Assembly (NCBI RefSeq): GCF_040066175.1
Contig: NZ_JBEAAM010000008.1
Span: forward strand, 104,308 to 168,307
DNA from: Solimonas sp040066175
Lineage (GTDB): Bacteria > Pseudomonadota > Gammaproteobacteria > Nevskiales > Nevskiaceae
DNA: 64,000 bases
Reading direction: 5' to 3'
The position numbers were made by a program, and so were the translations under genes. Under the pieces are notes generated by a model. The model saw only the letters and a program-made list of their open reading frames with translations. It ran no database searches and was not told where the DNA came from. Position 1 is the stretch's first letter. Every line of letters begins with the position of its first letter. Of the stretch, positions 26,870 through 34,893 are shown one piece after another.

Positions 26870-28267
26870 TCAGTCGAGCTTGCGGAAGTCCACCTTGTCG
26901 CGCACCGCGCAGTCGGGACAGGACCAGCCGTCGGGGATCTGCGACCAGCGTGTACCGGGCGCGAAGCCCTCGCGCGGGCAGCCCTGCGCCTCGTCGTAGA
27001 TGAAGCCGCAGTCGGTGCACTGGTAGCGCGAGGACCGTGCCGCTCCGGCCGCCGGCGTTTTGTCATGGCCGCCCGGGAACGGCTCCGGATGGCCGTCGTC
27101 CAGCGGCGCCCGCTGCCAGCGGGCGAGCAGGGCGGCGCGCTTGGGTGGATGCAGATTGGCCTTGGTCAGGTCGCCGTCGTAGTGCTTGGCCACCAGCGGG
27201 TCCATCTGCCGGAACCACAGCCACGGAATGTAGGCCGGGATCAGCATCGATGCGTAGCCGGACGGCAGCTGCGGGCTGTCGTCGAAGTGGCGCAGGGCCT
27301 GGAAGCGGCGCGTCGGATTGGCGTGGTGATCCGAGTGCCGCTGCAGCTGGTACAGGAACAGGTTGGTCACGATGTGGTTGCTGTTCCAGGAATGGCGCGG
27401 CGTGCAGCGCTCGTAGCGGCCGCTGGCCAGCTTCTGCCGCAGCAGGCCGTAATGCTCGATGTAGTTGATCACCTCGAGCAGCGACGCCCCGTAGGCGGCC
27501 TGCAGCAGCAGGAACGGCAGCGCCGCCCAGCCCAGCCACAGCGTGATCGCACCGAACAGCACGACGCTCATCGCCCAGGCCTGCAGCACTTCGTTGTCGA
27601 GGCTCCAGACGCCCTGCCGATTGCGCGCCAGACGTTCCTTCTCGATCGACCAGGCTGAGCGCACGCTGCCGATCACGGTGCGCGGCAGGAACGCCCAGAA
27701 GCTCTCGCCCATCTTCGAGCTCGCCGGGTCGTCCGGGGTCGCCACGTTCTTGTGATGGCCCTTGTTGTGCTCGACGAAGAAGTGGCCATAGGCGACCGGC
27801 GCCAGCGTGAACTTGGCCAGCCAGCGGTCGAAGGATTCCTTCTTGTGGCCCAGCTCGTGCGCAGTGTTGATGCCGATGCCGTTGATCGCGCCGACGGTCA
27901 GGATCAGCCCGGCGTACTCCCAGACCGCGAGGTTGCCGTGCACGGCGATCCAGGCGCCCAGCAGCGTCACCAGGTACTGCGCCGGCAGGTAGGCATAGAC
28001 GATGGCGCGGTAGTAGCGATCATTTTCGAGACCGGCGACCGCCGATTCCGGCGGATTGTTGCGATCGACGCCGATCAGCCAGTCGAGCAGGGGAATCAGC
28101 ACATAGACCAGCAGCGGTCCGGACCAGGCGAATGCGCCGAAGCCGGTGATCTGGTGCAGGCCCAGGCCGATCAGTGCCAGCACCGGCACCAGCGGGCTGA
28201 GCAGCCAGAGATAGCGTTTGCCGTCGGTCCAGGCCGATTCGCCATAAGAAAGGGCTTGTGTCGTCAT
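26870..28267 (-). CDS. alkB: alkane 1-monooxygenase fused to rubredoxin
   Basis: An inner-membrane diiron hydroxylase that oxidises alkanes to 1-alkanols. The 465-residue product has several helices and the three histidine boxes HELGHK, HNKGHHK and HSDHH. A C-terminal rubredoxin (about 414-465; Cys417, Cys420, Cys450, Cys453) should donate electrons within one chain. The last cysteine pair reads CPDCAV where rubredoxins usually have CPxCG. The ATG at 28267 matches the family N-terminus; an earlier in-frame start would run into the operators. It is divergent from an AraC-type regulator. Confidence 0.93.
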   Translation of the reverse strand: MTTQALSYGESAWTDGKRYLWLLSPLVPVLALIGLGLHQITGFGAFAWSGPLLVYVLIPLLDWLIGVDRNNPPESAVAGLENDRYYRAIVYAYLPAQYLVTLLGAWIAVHGNLAVWEYAGLILTVGAINGIGINTAHELGHKKESFDRWLAKFTLAPVAYGHFFVEHNKGHHKNVATPDDPASSKMGESFWAFLPRTVIGSVRSAWSIEKERLARNRQGVWSLDNEVLQAWAMSVVLFGAITLWLGWAALPFLLLQAAYGASLLEVINYIEHYGLLRQKLASGRYERCTPRHSWNSNHIVTNLFLYQLQRHSDHHANPTRRFQALRHFDDSPQLPSGYASMLIPAYIPWLWFRQMDPLVAKHYDGDLTKANLHPPKRAALLARWQRAPLDDGHPEPFPGGHDKTPAAGAARSSRYQCTDCGFIYDEAQGCPREGFAPGTRWSQIPDGWSCPDCAVRDKVDFRKLD

Positions 28268-28356
28268 CTTTCGGTCTCCTTGCGCCAATGATGCACCCGC
28301 GGTGTCCGCGGCAGCGGGATGGGCGGCATTCTTGAAGGCGGGGTAGACAAACGTCC

Positions 28357-28392
28357 TGTCATTTCTTGACACGAACCTGTCATTTGTTGACA
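28357..28392. promoter_or_regulatory. two direct copies of TGTCA-N5-TGACA in the alkB-araC spacer
   Basis: TGTCATTTCTTGACA (28357-28371) and TGTCATTTGTTGACA (28378-28392) begin 21 bases apart, exactly two helical turns, and each is itself an inverted repeat of TGTCA. This spacing is typical of an AraC-family operator. The site ends eight bases before the regulator start and about 90 bases before alkB, so it may control both genes. Confidence 0.75.
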
Positions 28393-28400
28393 GTGGAGCG

Positions 28401-29432
28401 ATGCAGGCGACACCCCCGATCGAGGTGCCGGCACGCTACTACGCGCGTGCAGCCGAGGTTCTGCTGCGTGCCGGCATCGATGTCGCGCAGGTGCTCACGG
28501 CCGCGCGGATCTCGCCCGAGCGCATCGGCCAGCCGGATGCGAGCCTGCGCCTGGATCAGGTCGAGGCCCTGATCGCCGAGGCCTTCGCGCGGACCGGACG
28601 CGCGGATCTGGCGCTCGACGTCGGCCGCGCGCTCAAGCTGAGTTCGCACAGCCTGCTCGGCTTTGGCATGTTGAGCAGCCCGGACGCGGACTACGCGCTG
28701 CGGCTCGCCGCGCGCTACTTCAAGCTGATCATGCCGACCTTCCGCATGCGCTACCGCGCCACGCGCGAGCGTGCGGAGATCCTGTTCACGCCCGTCGTGT
28801 CGATGAGCCCGCTGTGCCTGCAGTTCCATCTCGAGGCGGTGGCCGCGGCCACCCACTGGGAGCTGCGCGAGCTGCTCGCCGGCCACATGCCCGAATACGA
28901 CCTGTACCTGTCCATTGCCGAGCCGCCGCACGTGGCGCGCTATGCGGAACTGGCCGGTGCGCGCTGCCATTTCGGCTGGGAGAGCGTGCCCGGCCTGCGC
29001 ATGCTGTTCGCGACCGATTTCCGAGCGCACGCGCTGGCGCTGTCCGACCCGACCGCCGTGAAGATGGCCGAGACCCGCTGCAATGCGCTGGTGCGCAAGG
29101 CGGTCGCCGGCGGCAAGGTTTCCGACTGGGTGCGCATGATGCTGCGCGAATCCGGAGAGGGTCTGCCGTCCCAGGTGGAGCTCGCGCGCACGCTCAATTT
29201 GTCGGTGCGCACGCTGGACCGCTATCTGGGGCGCGAAGGGGTGCGCTTCCGCGAACTGGCCAACGAGGTGCGCCACGAGAGGGCGCGGGCCTTGCTCGAA
29301 GCCGGTGAACTGGGCGTCACCCAGATCGCCCACGAGCTCGGCTATGCCGATGCCGCGAACTTCGCACGCGCGTTCCGCAAGCGCGCGGGCTTGAGCCCCA
29401 GCGAGTACCGCAGACAGCAGCGGCCGCCGTGA
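28401..29432 (+). CDS. AraC-family transcriptional regulator (putative alkane regulator)
   Basis: A 343-residue DNA-binding protein. The N-terminal half resembles the arabinose-binding-type sensor domain of OruR/ArgR-like regulators (LLRAGIDVAQVLTAARI, FRMRYRATRERAEILFTP). The C-terminal AraC double helix-turn-helix (RTLNLSVRTLDRYL, then ITQIAHELGYADAANFARAFRKRAGLSPSEYR) is complete. It is divergent from alkB with duplicated operators between them, which points to local, alkane-responsive control. The effector is not known. Confidence 0.88.
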   Translation: MQATPPIEVPARYYARAAEVLLRAGIDVAQVLTAARISPERIGQPDASLRLDQVEALIAEAFARTGRADLALDVGRALKLSSHSLLGFGMLSSPDADYALRLAARYFKLIMPTFRMRYRATRERAEILFTPVVSMSPLCLQFHLEAVAAATHWELRELLAGHMPEYDLYLSIAEPPHVARYAELAGARCHFGWESVPGLRMLFATDFRAHALALSDPTAVKMAETRCNALVRKAVAGGKVSDWVRMMLRESGEGLPSQVELARTLNLSVRTLDRYLGREGVRFRELANEVRHERARALLEAGELGVTQIAHELGYADAANFARAFRKRAGLSPSEYRRQQRPP

Positions 29433-29548
29433 GCGCCGCGCTGGGTAGTTCTCCGCGCACCGGGAATTGCCGACAAGGCGTAGGATATTCACCAATCCTT
29501 AACACCGTGCCTGCGCTGCCGGCGACAGGCGCACATCGGAGCATGGAC

Positions 29549-32500
29549 ATGAACGGCAAGCGGAACGTGTGCCTGGCGGCGGGCGTGGCGCTGTGGGCGC
29601 TCTGGGCGGGTCGGGCGCAGGCTTCGGACCCGGCAGCGCAGGATGTCACGGTGCCGGTCACGCCCGGTCAGACCGTGGTCGTCGAGTGGACCGGGACCGC
29701 GCTGCCGGGCACGTCGGGCATCGGCACCACCGGCGGTGTCGTCGATGAGCCGGTGCCCTGCATCGACGGCGGTCCGGACGACTCGCATCTGATCAACCTC
29801 ACCGTCCCGGCCGGCGCCAGCGGCGTCAACGTCTTCGCCGAGTTCCATGTCGAGTGGACGGAAGGCGCGCCGGACCCGAGCGGCACTTTCACCGATCCGG
29901 ATCTGGTGCTGGCGGTCTATCAGGATGGCGAGCTGCTCGGCTACAGCGACGGCGGCAGCCCGCAGGAGAACGTGGGCCTGACCAACCCGACCGCCGGCGC
30001 CTACACGGCGGTGGTGTGCCCGTTCATCGCGTCGCAGCCGACGCCCTATCGCGGCAGGCTGACCTTGACCGCGGCGGCGCCGGCGGCCTGCGTCACCGGC
30101 CCGAGCAAGGCGCTGGCGCATGCGACCACGGCGTCCTCGTCCGGTGGCGCGACGGACCCGGAGCTGCCGGGGCTGGTCAACTTCGACAGGTTTCTGCATG
30201 ACACGGCGGGCCGGGCCTCGCCGGTGCCCGACTATGCGGGCCGTCACCAGCGCACCCTCTACGACCGTGCGCTCGGCAAGCCGAGCTTCCTGTGGGCGCG
30301 CAAGGACGCGCCGGTCGCCGCGGTCGGCCCGCTGACCGGGCGCGAGTTGCTGATCGAACACGCCCGCGCCCACCTGCGCAACGAGGCGCGCAGCCTCGGT
30401 CTGACCGCGGCGATGATCGACGACGCCGAGGTCATCGACGCGCAGTTCAACGGCAACGGCCCGGCGGTCGTGCGCTTCCGCCAGCGCGTCAACGGCCTGG
30501 AGGTGTACTACCGCGCGCTCAACGTGCTGCTCGACCGCAGCTACCGGCCGGTCGCCGTATCCGGTTACTTCGCCACCGGCTACGACCCGGTGGCGGTCGC
30601 CGGTCACGGCTTCGCCTTCGATGCGCCGCACGCGATCGCCGCCGCGTGGGCGAATCTCGGCGGCAGCGTGGCGCCGTCGGCCCTGCAGCTGACGGCCGTG
30701 AAGAACGCCTACGAGCTGTATTCGATGCCGGTGCTGGCCGGCTCGCACCGCTTCGAGCGCGCGCCGCGCGTGCGCAAGGTCTATTACCCGGCGCAGGACA
30801 CGCTGCTGCCGGCGTACTACGTCGAGCTGTTCGCACGGGCGCGCGCCAACGACGAACTGATCGCTTACGCCTTCGTCGTGTCCGCGTCCGATCTGGGCAT
30901 CCTGCACCGCAAGAACCTGCGGTCCGACGCCGCGTTCACCTACCGGGTGTTCGCCGACGACACGGCGCCCTTCCAGCCTTACGACGCGCCGCTGGGCAAT
31001 GGCTACACGCCGTTCCCCGGCAGCGCGCCCACCGACCCGATCGTGCGCGTCGGTGCCGCGACGCGGCTGGTGACGCTGGAGCACGCCGGCATCGTCACCG
31101 GCGACCCCTGGCTCGCCGACGACGCGAGCGAGACCACCGGCAATCACGTCGATGCCTGCCTCGACAACATCGACCTGCCGTCGGTCGGCCTCGCCGTGCC
31201 GCCGCCGGTCAACTCCTGCGTGCCGGACCTGGAGCTGCGCGCGCAGACCACATCGACGCGCACGTTCGACTACCCGATCGGCGCCGACGAGGACCCGTCC
31301 ACCGCCAGCGCGCAAAACGCCGCCGTCGTCAACCTGTTCTACATGAACAACTGGCTGCACGACTGGTGGTACAACCACGGCTTCGACGAGGCCGCGGGCA
31401 ACGCGCAGACCGACAACTACGGCCGCGGCGGCGCCGACGGCGATCCGATCCTGGCCCAGGGCCAGGACGGCTCCGGCCGCAACAACGCCAACATGGCGAC
31501 GCCGCGCGACGGCAGCTCGCCGGTGATGCAGCAGTACCTGTTCGACGGCCTGCTGGTCGGCGAGGTGCGGCAGACCGCGCCGGTGGACTCCGGCCCGCTC
31601 AAGTTCGCCGCTGCGGCCTTCGGGCCGACCAGCTACGACCTCGACGGCAGCCTGGTCCTGGCGACCGAGGACGAAGGCGTGGCCGCCGCCGACGGCTGCG
31701 GCGAGGCGGCGCCCAATCCCGGCCTGCCGCTGCCGCCGCCGTCCGTGCCGGCGATGCCCGACCCGGCGCTGACCGGCAACATCGCGCTGATCCATCGCGG
31801 CAACTGCAACTTCACCACCAAGGCGCAGCACGCGCTGGCGTCCGGCGCGGTCGCGATGATCGTCATCAACAACAGCGACGGTGACCCGATCTCGATGGGC
31901 AACGGCGACATCCCGGTCAACGCCGGCGCCAGCCCGACCGATCCGATCTACCAGATTCCGGCGGTGATGATCCGCAAGGCCGACGGCGAGGCACTCAAGG
32001 CGCAGCTCGCCGCGGGTGCCGCCGTGACCATGCACCTGCAGCGCAATCCCTCGACCGATATCGACGGCACGCTCGACAACCAGATCATCGCGCACGAGTA
32101 CTTTCACTACGTGCACCATCGCCTGACCGATTCCAGCAATCAGCAGTCCGGCGCGATGAGCGAGGGCTGGGGCGACATCGACGCCTTCATGCTCTCGGCC
32201 CGCGCCGACGACCGCCAAGTGGCCGGCAACAACGCCTGGCAGGGCGCCTACGGCCTGGCCTGGTATGTCAGCAACAACTTCTTCTCCGGCATCCGGCGCG
32301 CGCCGTATTCCACCGACTTCGCCAAGAACGCATTCACCCTGAAGCACCTCAGCGACGGCGAACCGACACCGGATGGCGGCCCCGGGACCAGCAACTCCGA
32401 GGTGCACAACGCCGGCGAGATCTGGGCCAACATGGTCTGGGAGTGCTACGCCGGCCTGCTCAACGATCCGCGTCATTCGTTCGGCGAGGCGCAGCGCCGC

Positions 32501-32869
32501 ATGAAGGACTACATCATCGGCGGCCTGAAGATGACGCCCGCGGATGCGACCTACACCGAGGCGCGCGACGCGGTCCTGTCGGTGGCACTGGCGACCGACT
32601 TCGAGGATTACCGGCGCTGCTCGGACGGCTTTGCCAAGCGCGGCAACGGCCTCAACGCCGTCGCGCCGTCACGCTCCAGCACCGACCTCACCGGCGTCCA
32701 GGAGGACTTCAGTCCGTTCGTGTGCAAGGCCGGTGGCGGCGGTGGCGGCGGTGGCGGATCGGGCGATGGCGGACGCTTCGGCGGCGCCGCCGGCCCGGCG
32801 CTGTTGCTGCCGCTGCTGCTGCTCGGTCTTGCGCGGCGCCGGCTCTGGCCACGGCACCTGCGGCGCTGA
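29549..32869 (+). CDS. secreted M36 (fungalysin)-type metalloprotease with C-terminal sorting tail
   Basis: A 1106-residue exported zinc protease. It has a signal peptide (about 1-25), an N-terminal beta domain (about 25-175), an FTP-like propeptide region (about 250-330), a PA insert (IALIHRGNCNFTTKAQHALASG) and the catalytic HEYFH motif (His849, Glu850, His853) with the third ligand in MSEGWGD (Glu872). The C-terminus has nine glycines, a hydrophobic helix and LARRRLWPRHLRR, a GlyGly-CTERM-like sorting signal. I chose ATG 29549 because GGAG sits seven bases before it. No sortase-like protease is nearby. Confidence 0.88.
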   Translation: MNGKRNVCLAAGVALWALWAGRAQASDPAAQDVTVPVTPGQTVVVEWTGTALPGTSGIGTTGGVVDEPVPCIDGGPDDSHLINLTVPAGASGVNVFAEFHVEWTEGAPDPSGTFTDPDLVLAVYQDGELLGYSDGGSPQENVGLTNPTAGAYTAVVCPFIASQPTPYRGRLTLTAAAPAACVTGPSKALAHATTASSSGGATDPELPGLVNFDRFLHDTAGRASPVPDYAGRHQRTLYDRALGKPSFLWARKDAPVAAVGPLTGRELLIEHARAHLRNEARSLGLTAAMIDDAEVIDAQFNGNGPAVVRFRQRVNGLEVYYRALNVLLDRSYRPVAVSGYFATGYDPVAVAGHGFAFDAPHAIAAAWANLGGSVAPSALQLTAVKNAYELYSMPVLAGSHRFERAPRVRKVYYPAQDTLLPAYYVELFARARANDELIAYAFVVSASDLGILHRKNLRSDAAFTYRVFADDTAPFQPYDAPLGNGYTPFPGSAPTDPIVRVGAATRLVTLEHAGIVTGDPWLADDASETTGNHVDACLDNIDLPSVGLAVPPPVNSCVPDLELRAQTTSTRTFDYPIGADEDPSTASAQNAAVVNLFYMNNWLHDWWYNHGFDEAAGNAQTDNYGRGGADGDPILAQGQDGSGRNNANMATPRDGSSPVMQQYLFDGLLVGEVRQTAPVDSGPLKFAAAAFGPTSYDLDGSLVLATEDEGVAAADGCGEAAPNPGLPLPPPSVPAMPDPALTGNIALIHRGNCNFTTKAQHALASGAVAMIVINNSDGDPISMGNGDIPVNAGASPTDPIYQIPAVMIRKADGEALKAQLAAGAAVTMHLQRNPSTDIDGTLDNQIIAHEYFHYVHHRLTDSSNQQSGAMSEGWGDIDAFMLSARADDRQVAGNNAWQGAYGLAWYVSNNFFSGIRRAPYSTDFAKNAFTLKHLSDGEPTPDGGPGTSNSEVHNAGEIWANMVWECYAGLLNDPRHSFGEAQRRMKDYIIGGLKMTPADATYTEARDAVLSVALATDFEDYRRCSDGFAKRGNGLNAVAPSRSSTDLTGVQEDFSPFVCKAGGGGGGGGGSGDGGRFGGAAGPALLLPLLLLGLARRRLWPRHLRR

Positions 32870-32882
32870 GTCCGGACGCTGC

Positions 32883-32916
32883 ATCGAGGATGCCCCGGTT
32901 CCGGGGCATCCTCGAT
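32883..32916. terminator. long hairpin after the protease gene
   Basis: A perfect 16-base stem (ATCGAGGATGCCCCGG with its complement) and a two-base loop, 14 bases after the protease stop. No T run follows, but its length and position make it the likely transcription end. Confidence 0.7.
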
Positions 32917-32968
32917 CTCTCGCGCCGGTTCAGTCGATGAGCGTGCGGACCGCTACAATCCGCGCCAC

Positions 32969-33045
32969 GCGCCCGTAGCTCAGCTGGATAGAGCATCGGC
33001 CTTCTAAGCCGGCGGTCGGGGGTTCGACTCCCTCCGGGCGCGCCA
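32969..33045 (+). tRNA. tRNA-Arg (anticodon TCT)
   Basis: A 77-base cloverleaf with encoded CCA. The acceptor stem is GCGCCCG/CGGGCGC, the D-loop contains AGCTGGATA, and the anticodon stem and loop are TCGGC-CTTCTAA-GCCGG, so the anticodon is TCT (reads AGA and AGG). The T arm has GGTTCGACT. A TACAAT box lies 11 bases upstream at 32953-32958 and could be the -10 element. Confidence 0.96.
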
Positions 33046-33195
33046 CCTGTAACCGCACCAGCTGCAGCTCGAACCGACGCTCCCGGACGAGCGGATGGCG
33101 CTGCAGTGGGAGGACGGGAACGACGCCGCGAACCTCTCGTATCTCGTTGAAACTGCTTACAATAATGTCCTGAAAACGTCCCGGAAATCACCCGG

Positions 33196-33480
33196 TTGCG
33201 GTATAATTTCGACCCGCACCAGTTCGAGCCGATCGATGCCAAGGACCAGGAAGCCAAAGACCTCGTCGAGTTCCTCGAAGACTCCCGTCGTGACGGACCG
33301 GATGTTCATGTCGTGAGAAGTGGGCCGATCTCCGACGAAGAATGGGCAGAGCGCGTGCAGGCGGCGCAACGGTACAAAGAGCTGTGCTTGTCCAGAGCCT
33401 CGCCCAAGGGCAGGGCAGCCGTGGCAGACCGGACGGATGAGGTCTGGTTGAAGGTCATGCCGCCGCTGCTGCGGTTGTAA
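33196..33480 (+). CDS. small charged protein of unknown function
   Basis: A 94-residue soluble protein rich in Asp, Glu and Arg (ISDEEWAERVQAAQRYKELC; FLEDSRRDGPDVHVVRSG). I see no known domain. The start is a TTG and has no good Shine-Dalgarno sequence; a TATAAT box at 33202-33207 overlaps the N-terminal codons, so translation may start further in or the frame may be regulatory only. The frame is followed by a clear hairpin terminator. It lies between tRNA-Arg and the nucleotidyltransferase gene, in a stretch with lower G+C than its surroundings. Confidence 0.42.
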   Translation: MRYNFDPHQFEPIDAKDQEAKDLVEFLEDSRRDGPDVHVVRSGPISDEEWAERVQAAQRYKELCLSRASPKGRAAVADRTDEVWLKVMPPLLRL

Positions 33481-33518
33481 AGGGCACGCCCCTTGTGGGC
33501 ATCAGCTACAGCAAGCGC

Positions 33519-33540
33519 AAGCCCCCGGAGACGGGGGCTT
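33519..33540 (+). terminator. rho-independent-type terminator
   Basis: Stem AAGCCCCCG / CGGGGGCTT with a GAGA loop, 38 bases after the small ORF stop. The T tract after it is weak (CTGCGTTG). It ends transcripts from the tRNA or small ORF side and faces the convergent nucleotidyltransferase gene. Confidence 0.75.
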
Positions 33541-33647
33541 CTGCGTTGTGGGATGTCAATCGGTCCGGTCGAACCGCCCCGCTCTTCGCCGGCCAGCCGA
33601 ACATGGTCCTCGGCGACGAGACGAAAGCTGAAAACCTCTCGCGATGC

Positions 33648-34688
33648 CTACCCTAACGTTTCGGCTGCAGCAGCGGCCACTGCGGGATGTACGCGTTGCA
33701 GTTGCGCCCAGCCAGCCTTGAGCGAGCGGCGCCATGAGGGGCCGCGCTTCTCGGCTTCTGCACGTGCGTCCGCCAGACTCTCGGGATCATGAGCTGTGCA
33801 CCAGGCGATGACGGATGCCGCCTGGCCAAGATCCTTCGTGATCTTCGCGCGGAACTTGATGCCCCGGAGGTCGCTGACGATGAGCTTGTGAATGGCGAAA
33901 CGGGCCGGCGGCGGTACATTGGCCAGAACTGTACGGCCACGGGTATCGAAGAGAACGGCCTGAACCGGCTGCTCGAGGCTGAATTCCATGAACGGCAGCG
34001 CCTCGGCCGTGATGTTGAGCGCTTCGATATGGCGCGCCCCCTTGCCACGCTTGCTTAATGTCGTGAGGAAATCGACGCGGAAATCGGGGTCTTTCCTGGA
34101 ATGGTATGCGGCGCCGAGTCCCTTGCCGATGATGGCCGTCGGCACGAAGCCACTTTCGAACGTCGACAGGGCGTCGTGCAGATCCACTTTCGGCGAAGCA
34201 GGAACGGCGATGGAGAGATGCCTCTCTGTCCATCCGAGATCCACGTCGGTGGTCTGGTCGCCGCCGTCCCAACGAACGCCCAGCACGTTCGCGTAAGACA
34301 GGAAGGCATGCGTGCCTATGAGCACTCCACCGGCCCTGAAGAAGCCAGCGTCCGCCAAGTGCTTGAGCAGGCTGACCTGCTGCGGCGGCGCCGCGGACCC
34401 TCCGAGTGCGAGATACGACCTCACGAGATCCCGCGTGTTGTCCGGCTGCGGCGCTTTGGCCTCCGCGATCAACGTACGCAGGCGCCCGGAATCCGGTCCC
34501 ACGAAGGATTGCTGAACGCCCGCCCCCGGCAGGCGATACGAGTAGTACCAGTAGGTCCTGCCATCGATGCGCTTGCTGCTGAAACTGCCCGCCAAGGCGG
34601 CGGCGGTGCGATGCAGCTCGCGTGCCGTGACCGCATCCAGAAGCTGCGCGTAGCCCGTCTGTGCGGTGGTGGAAAGTTCGACGTACAT
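33648..34688 (-). CDS. GSU2403-type nucleotidyltransferase-fold protein
   Basis: A 346-residue predicted nucleotidyltransferase. After an N-terminal helical region with YWYYSYRLPG (about 40-55), the nucleotidyltransferase core shows GVLIGTHAFLSY and the metal-binding TDVDLGW (Asp148, Asp150). The layout resembles the GSU2403 family (NTP_transf_8), whose targets are unknown; some related nucleotidyltransferases act as toxins or defence enzymes. The ATG at 34688 lies 12 bases from a 25-base palindrome at its promoter, so autoregulation is likely. No obvious antitoxin partner is adjacent except the unknown small ORF convergent to it. Confidence 0.75.
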   Translation of the reverse strand: MYVELSTTAQTGYAQLLDAVTARELHRTAAALAGSFSSKRIDGRTYWYYSYRLPGAGVQQSFVGPDSGRLRTLIAEAKAPQPDNTRDLVRSYLALGGSAAPPQQVSLLKHLADAGFFRAGGVLIGTHAFLSYANVLGVRWDGGDQTTDVDLGWTERHLSIAVPASPKVDLHDALSTFESGFVPTAIIGKGLGAAYHSRKDPDFRVDFLTTLSKRGKGARHIEALNITAEALPFMEFSLEQPVQAVLFDTRGRTVLANVPPPARFAIHKLIVSDLRGIKFRAKITKDLGQAASVIAWCTAHDPESLADARAEAEKRGPSWRRSLKAGWAQLQRVHPAVAAAAAETLG

Positions 34689-34700
34689 GGCTGCTGACTG

Positions 34701-34725
34701 TACAACATGGTCTATGAATGTTGTA
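34701..34725. promoter_or_regulatory. palindromic operator upstream of the nucleotidyltransferase
   Basis: TACAACAT (34701-34708) and ATGTTGTA (34718-34725) form an 8-base perfect inverted repeat around a 9-base spacer, just upstream of the minus-strand start at 34688. It overlaps the probable core promoter and is a natural repressor or self-binding site. Confidence 0.65.
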
Positions 34726-34829
34726 TAGCCAGGTCGTGTCCCGTGACGTGGTGTAGCGCGTCGAGCTCACGGGCAGCAGCAGGAACGATTCCCAGCGAAT
34801 CATCCGCTAAGCTCGATCCGTCAATTGGC

Positions 34830-34879
34830 CACGCCATGCCCCTCGGCGTCCGTTGTCGGATCGCAAGGGGCATGGCGTG
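34830..34879. terminator. long stem-loop downstream of the repeat lipoprotein gene
   Basis: CACGCCATGCCCCT (34830-34843) and AGGGGCATGGCGTG (34866-34879) are perfectly complementary over 14 bases around a 22-base loop. The stem begins 15 bases after the minus-strand lipoprotein stop and can fold on either strand; a terminator is the simplest reading. Confidence 0.55.
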
Positions 34880-34893
34880 TCAGCAGCGGGACC

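Noticed and set aside
29489..32476. A 995-codon minus-strand frame opposite the metalloprotease
   Set aside because: Shadow frame of a G+C-rich gene; the forward strand carries all protease motifs, and the reverse translation is Arg/Val/Ala-rich without domains.
33148..33170. A sigma-70 promoter around TTGAAA and TACAAT upstream of the small ORF
   Set aside because: The two elements are too close together (five bases) to be a working -35/-10 pair.
32969..33650. An island inserted at tRNA-Arg
   Set aside because: No integrase and no repeat of the tRNA 3' end were found downstream, so insertion at this tRNA is unsupported.
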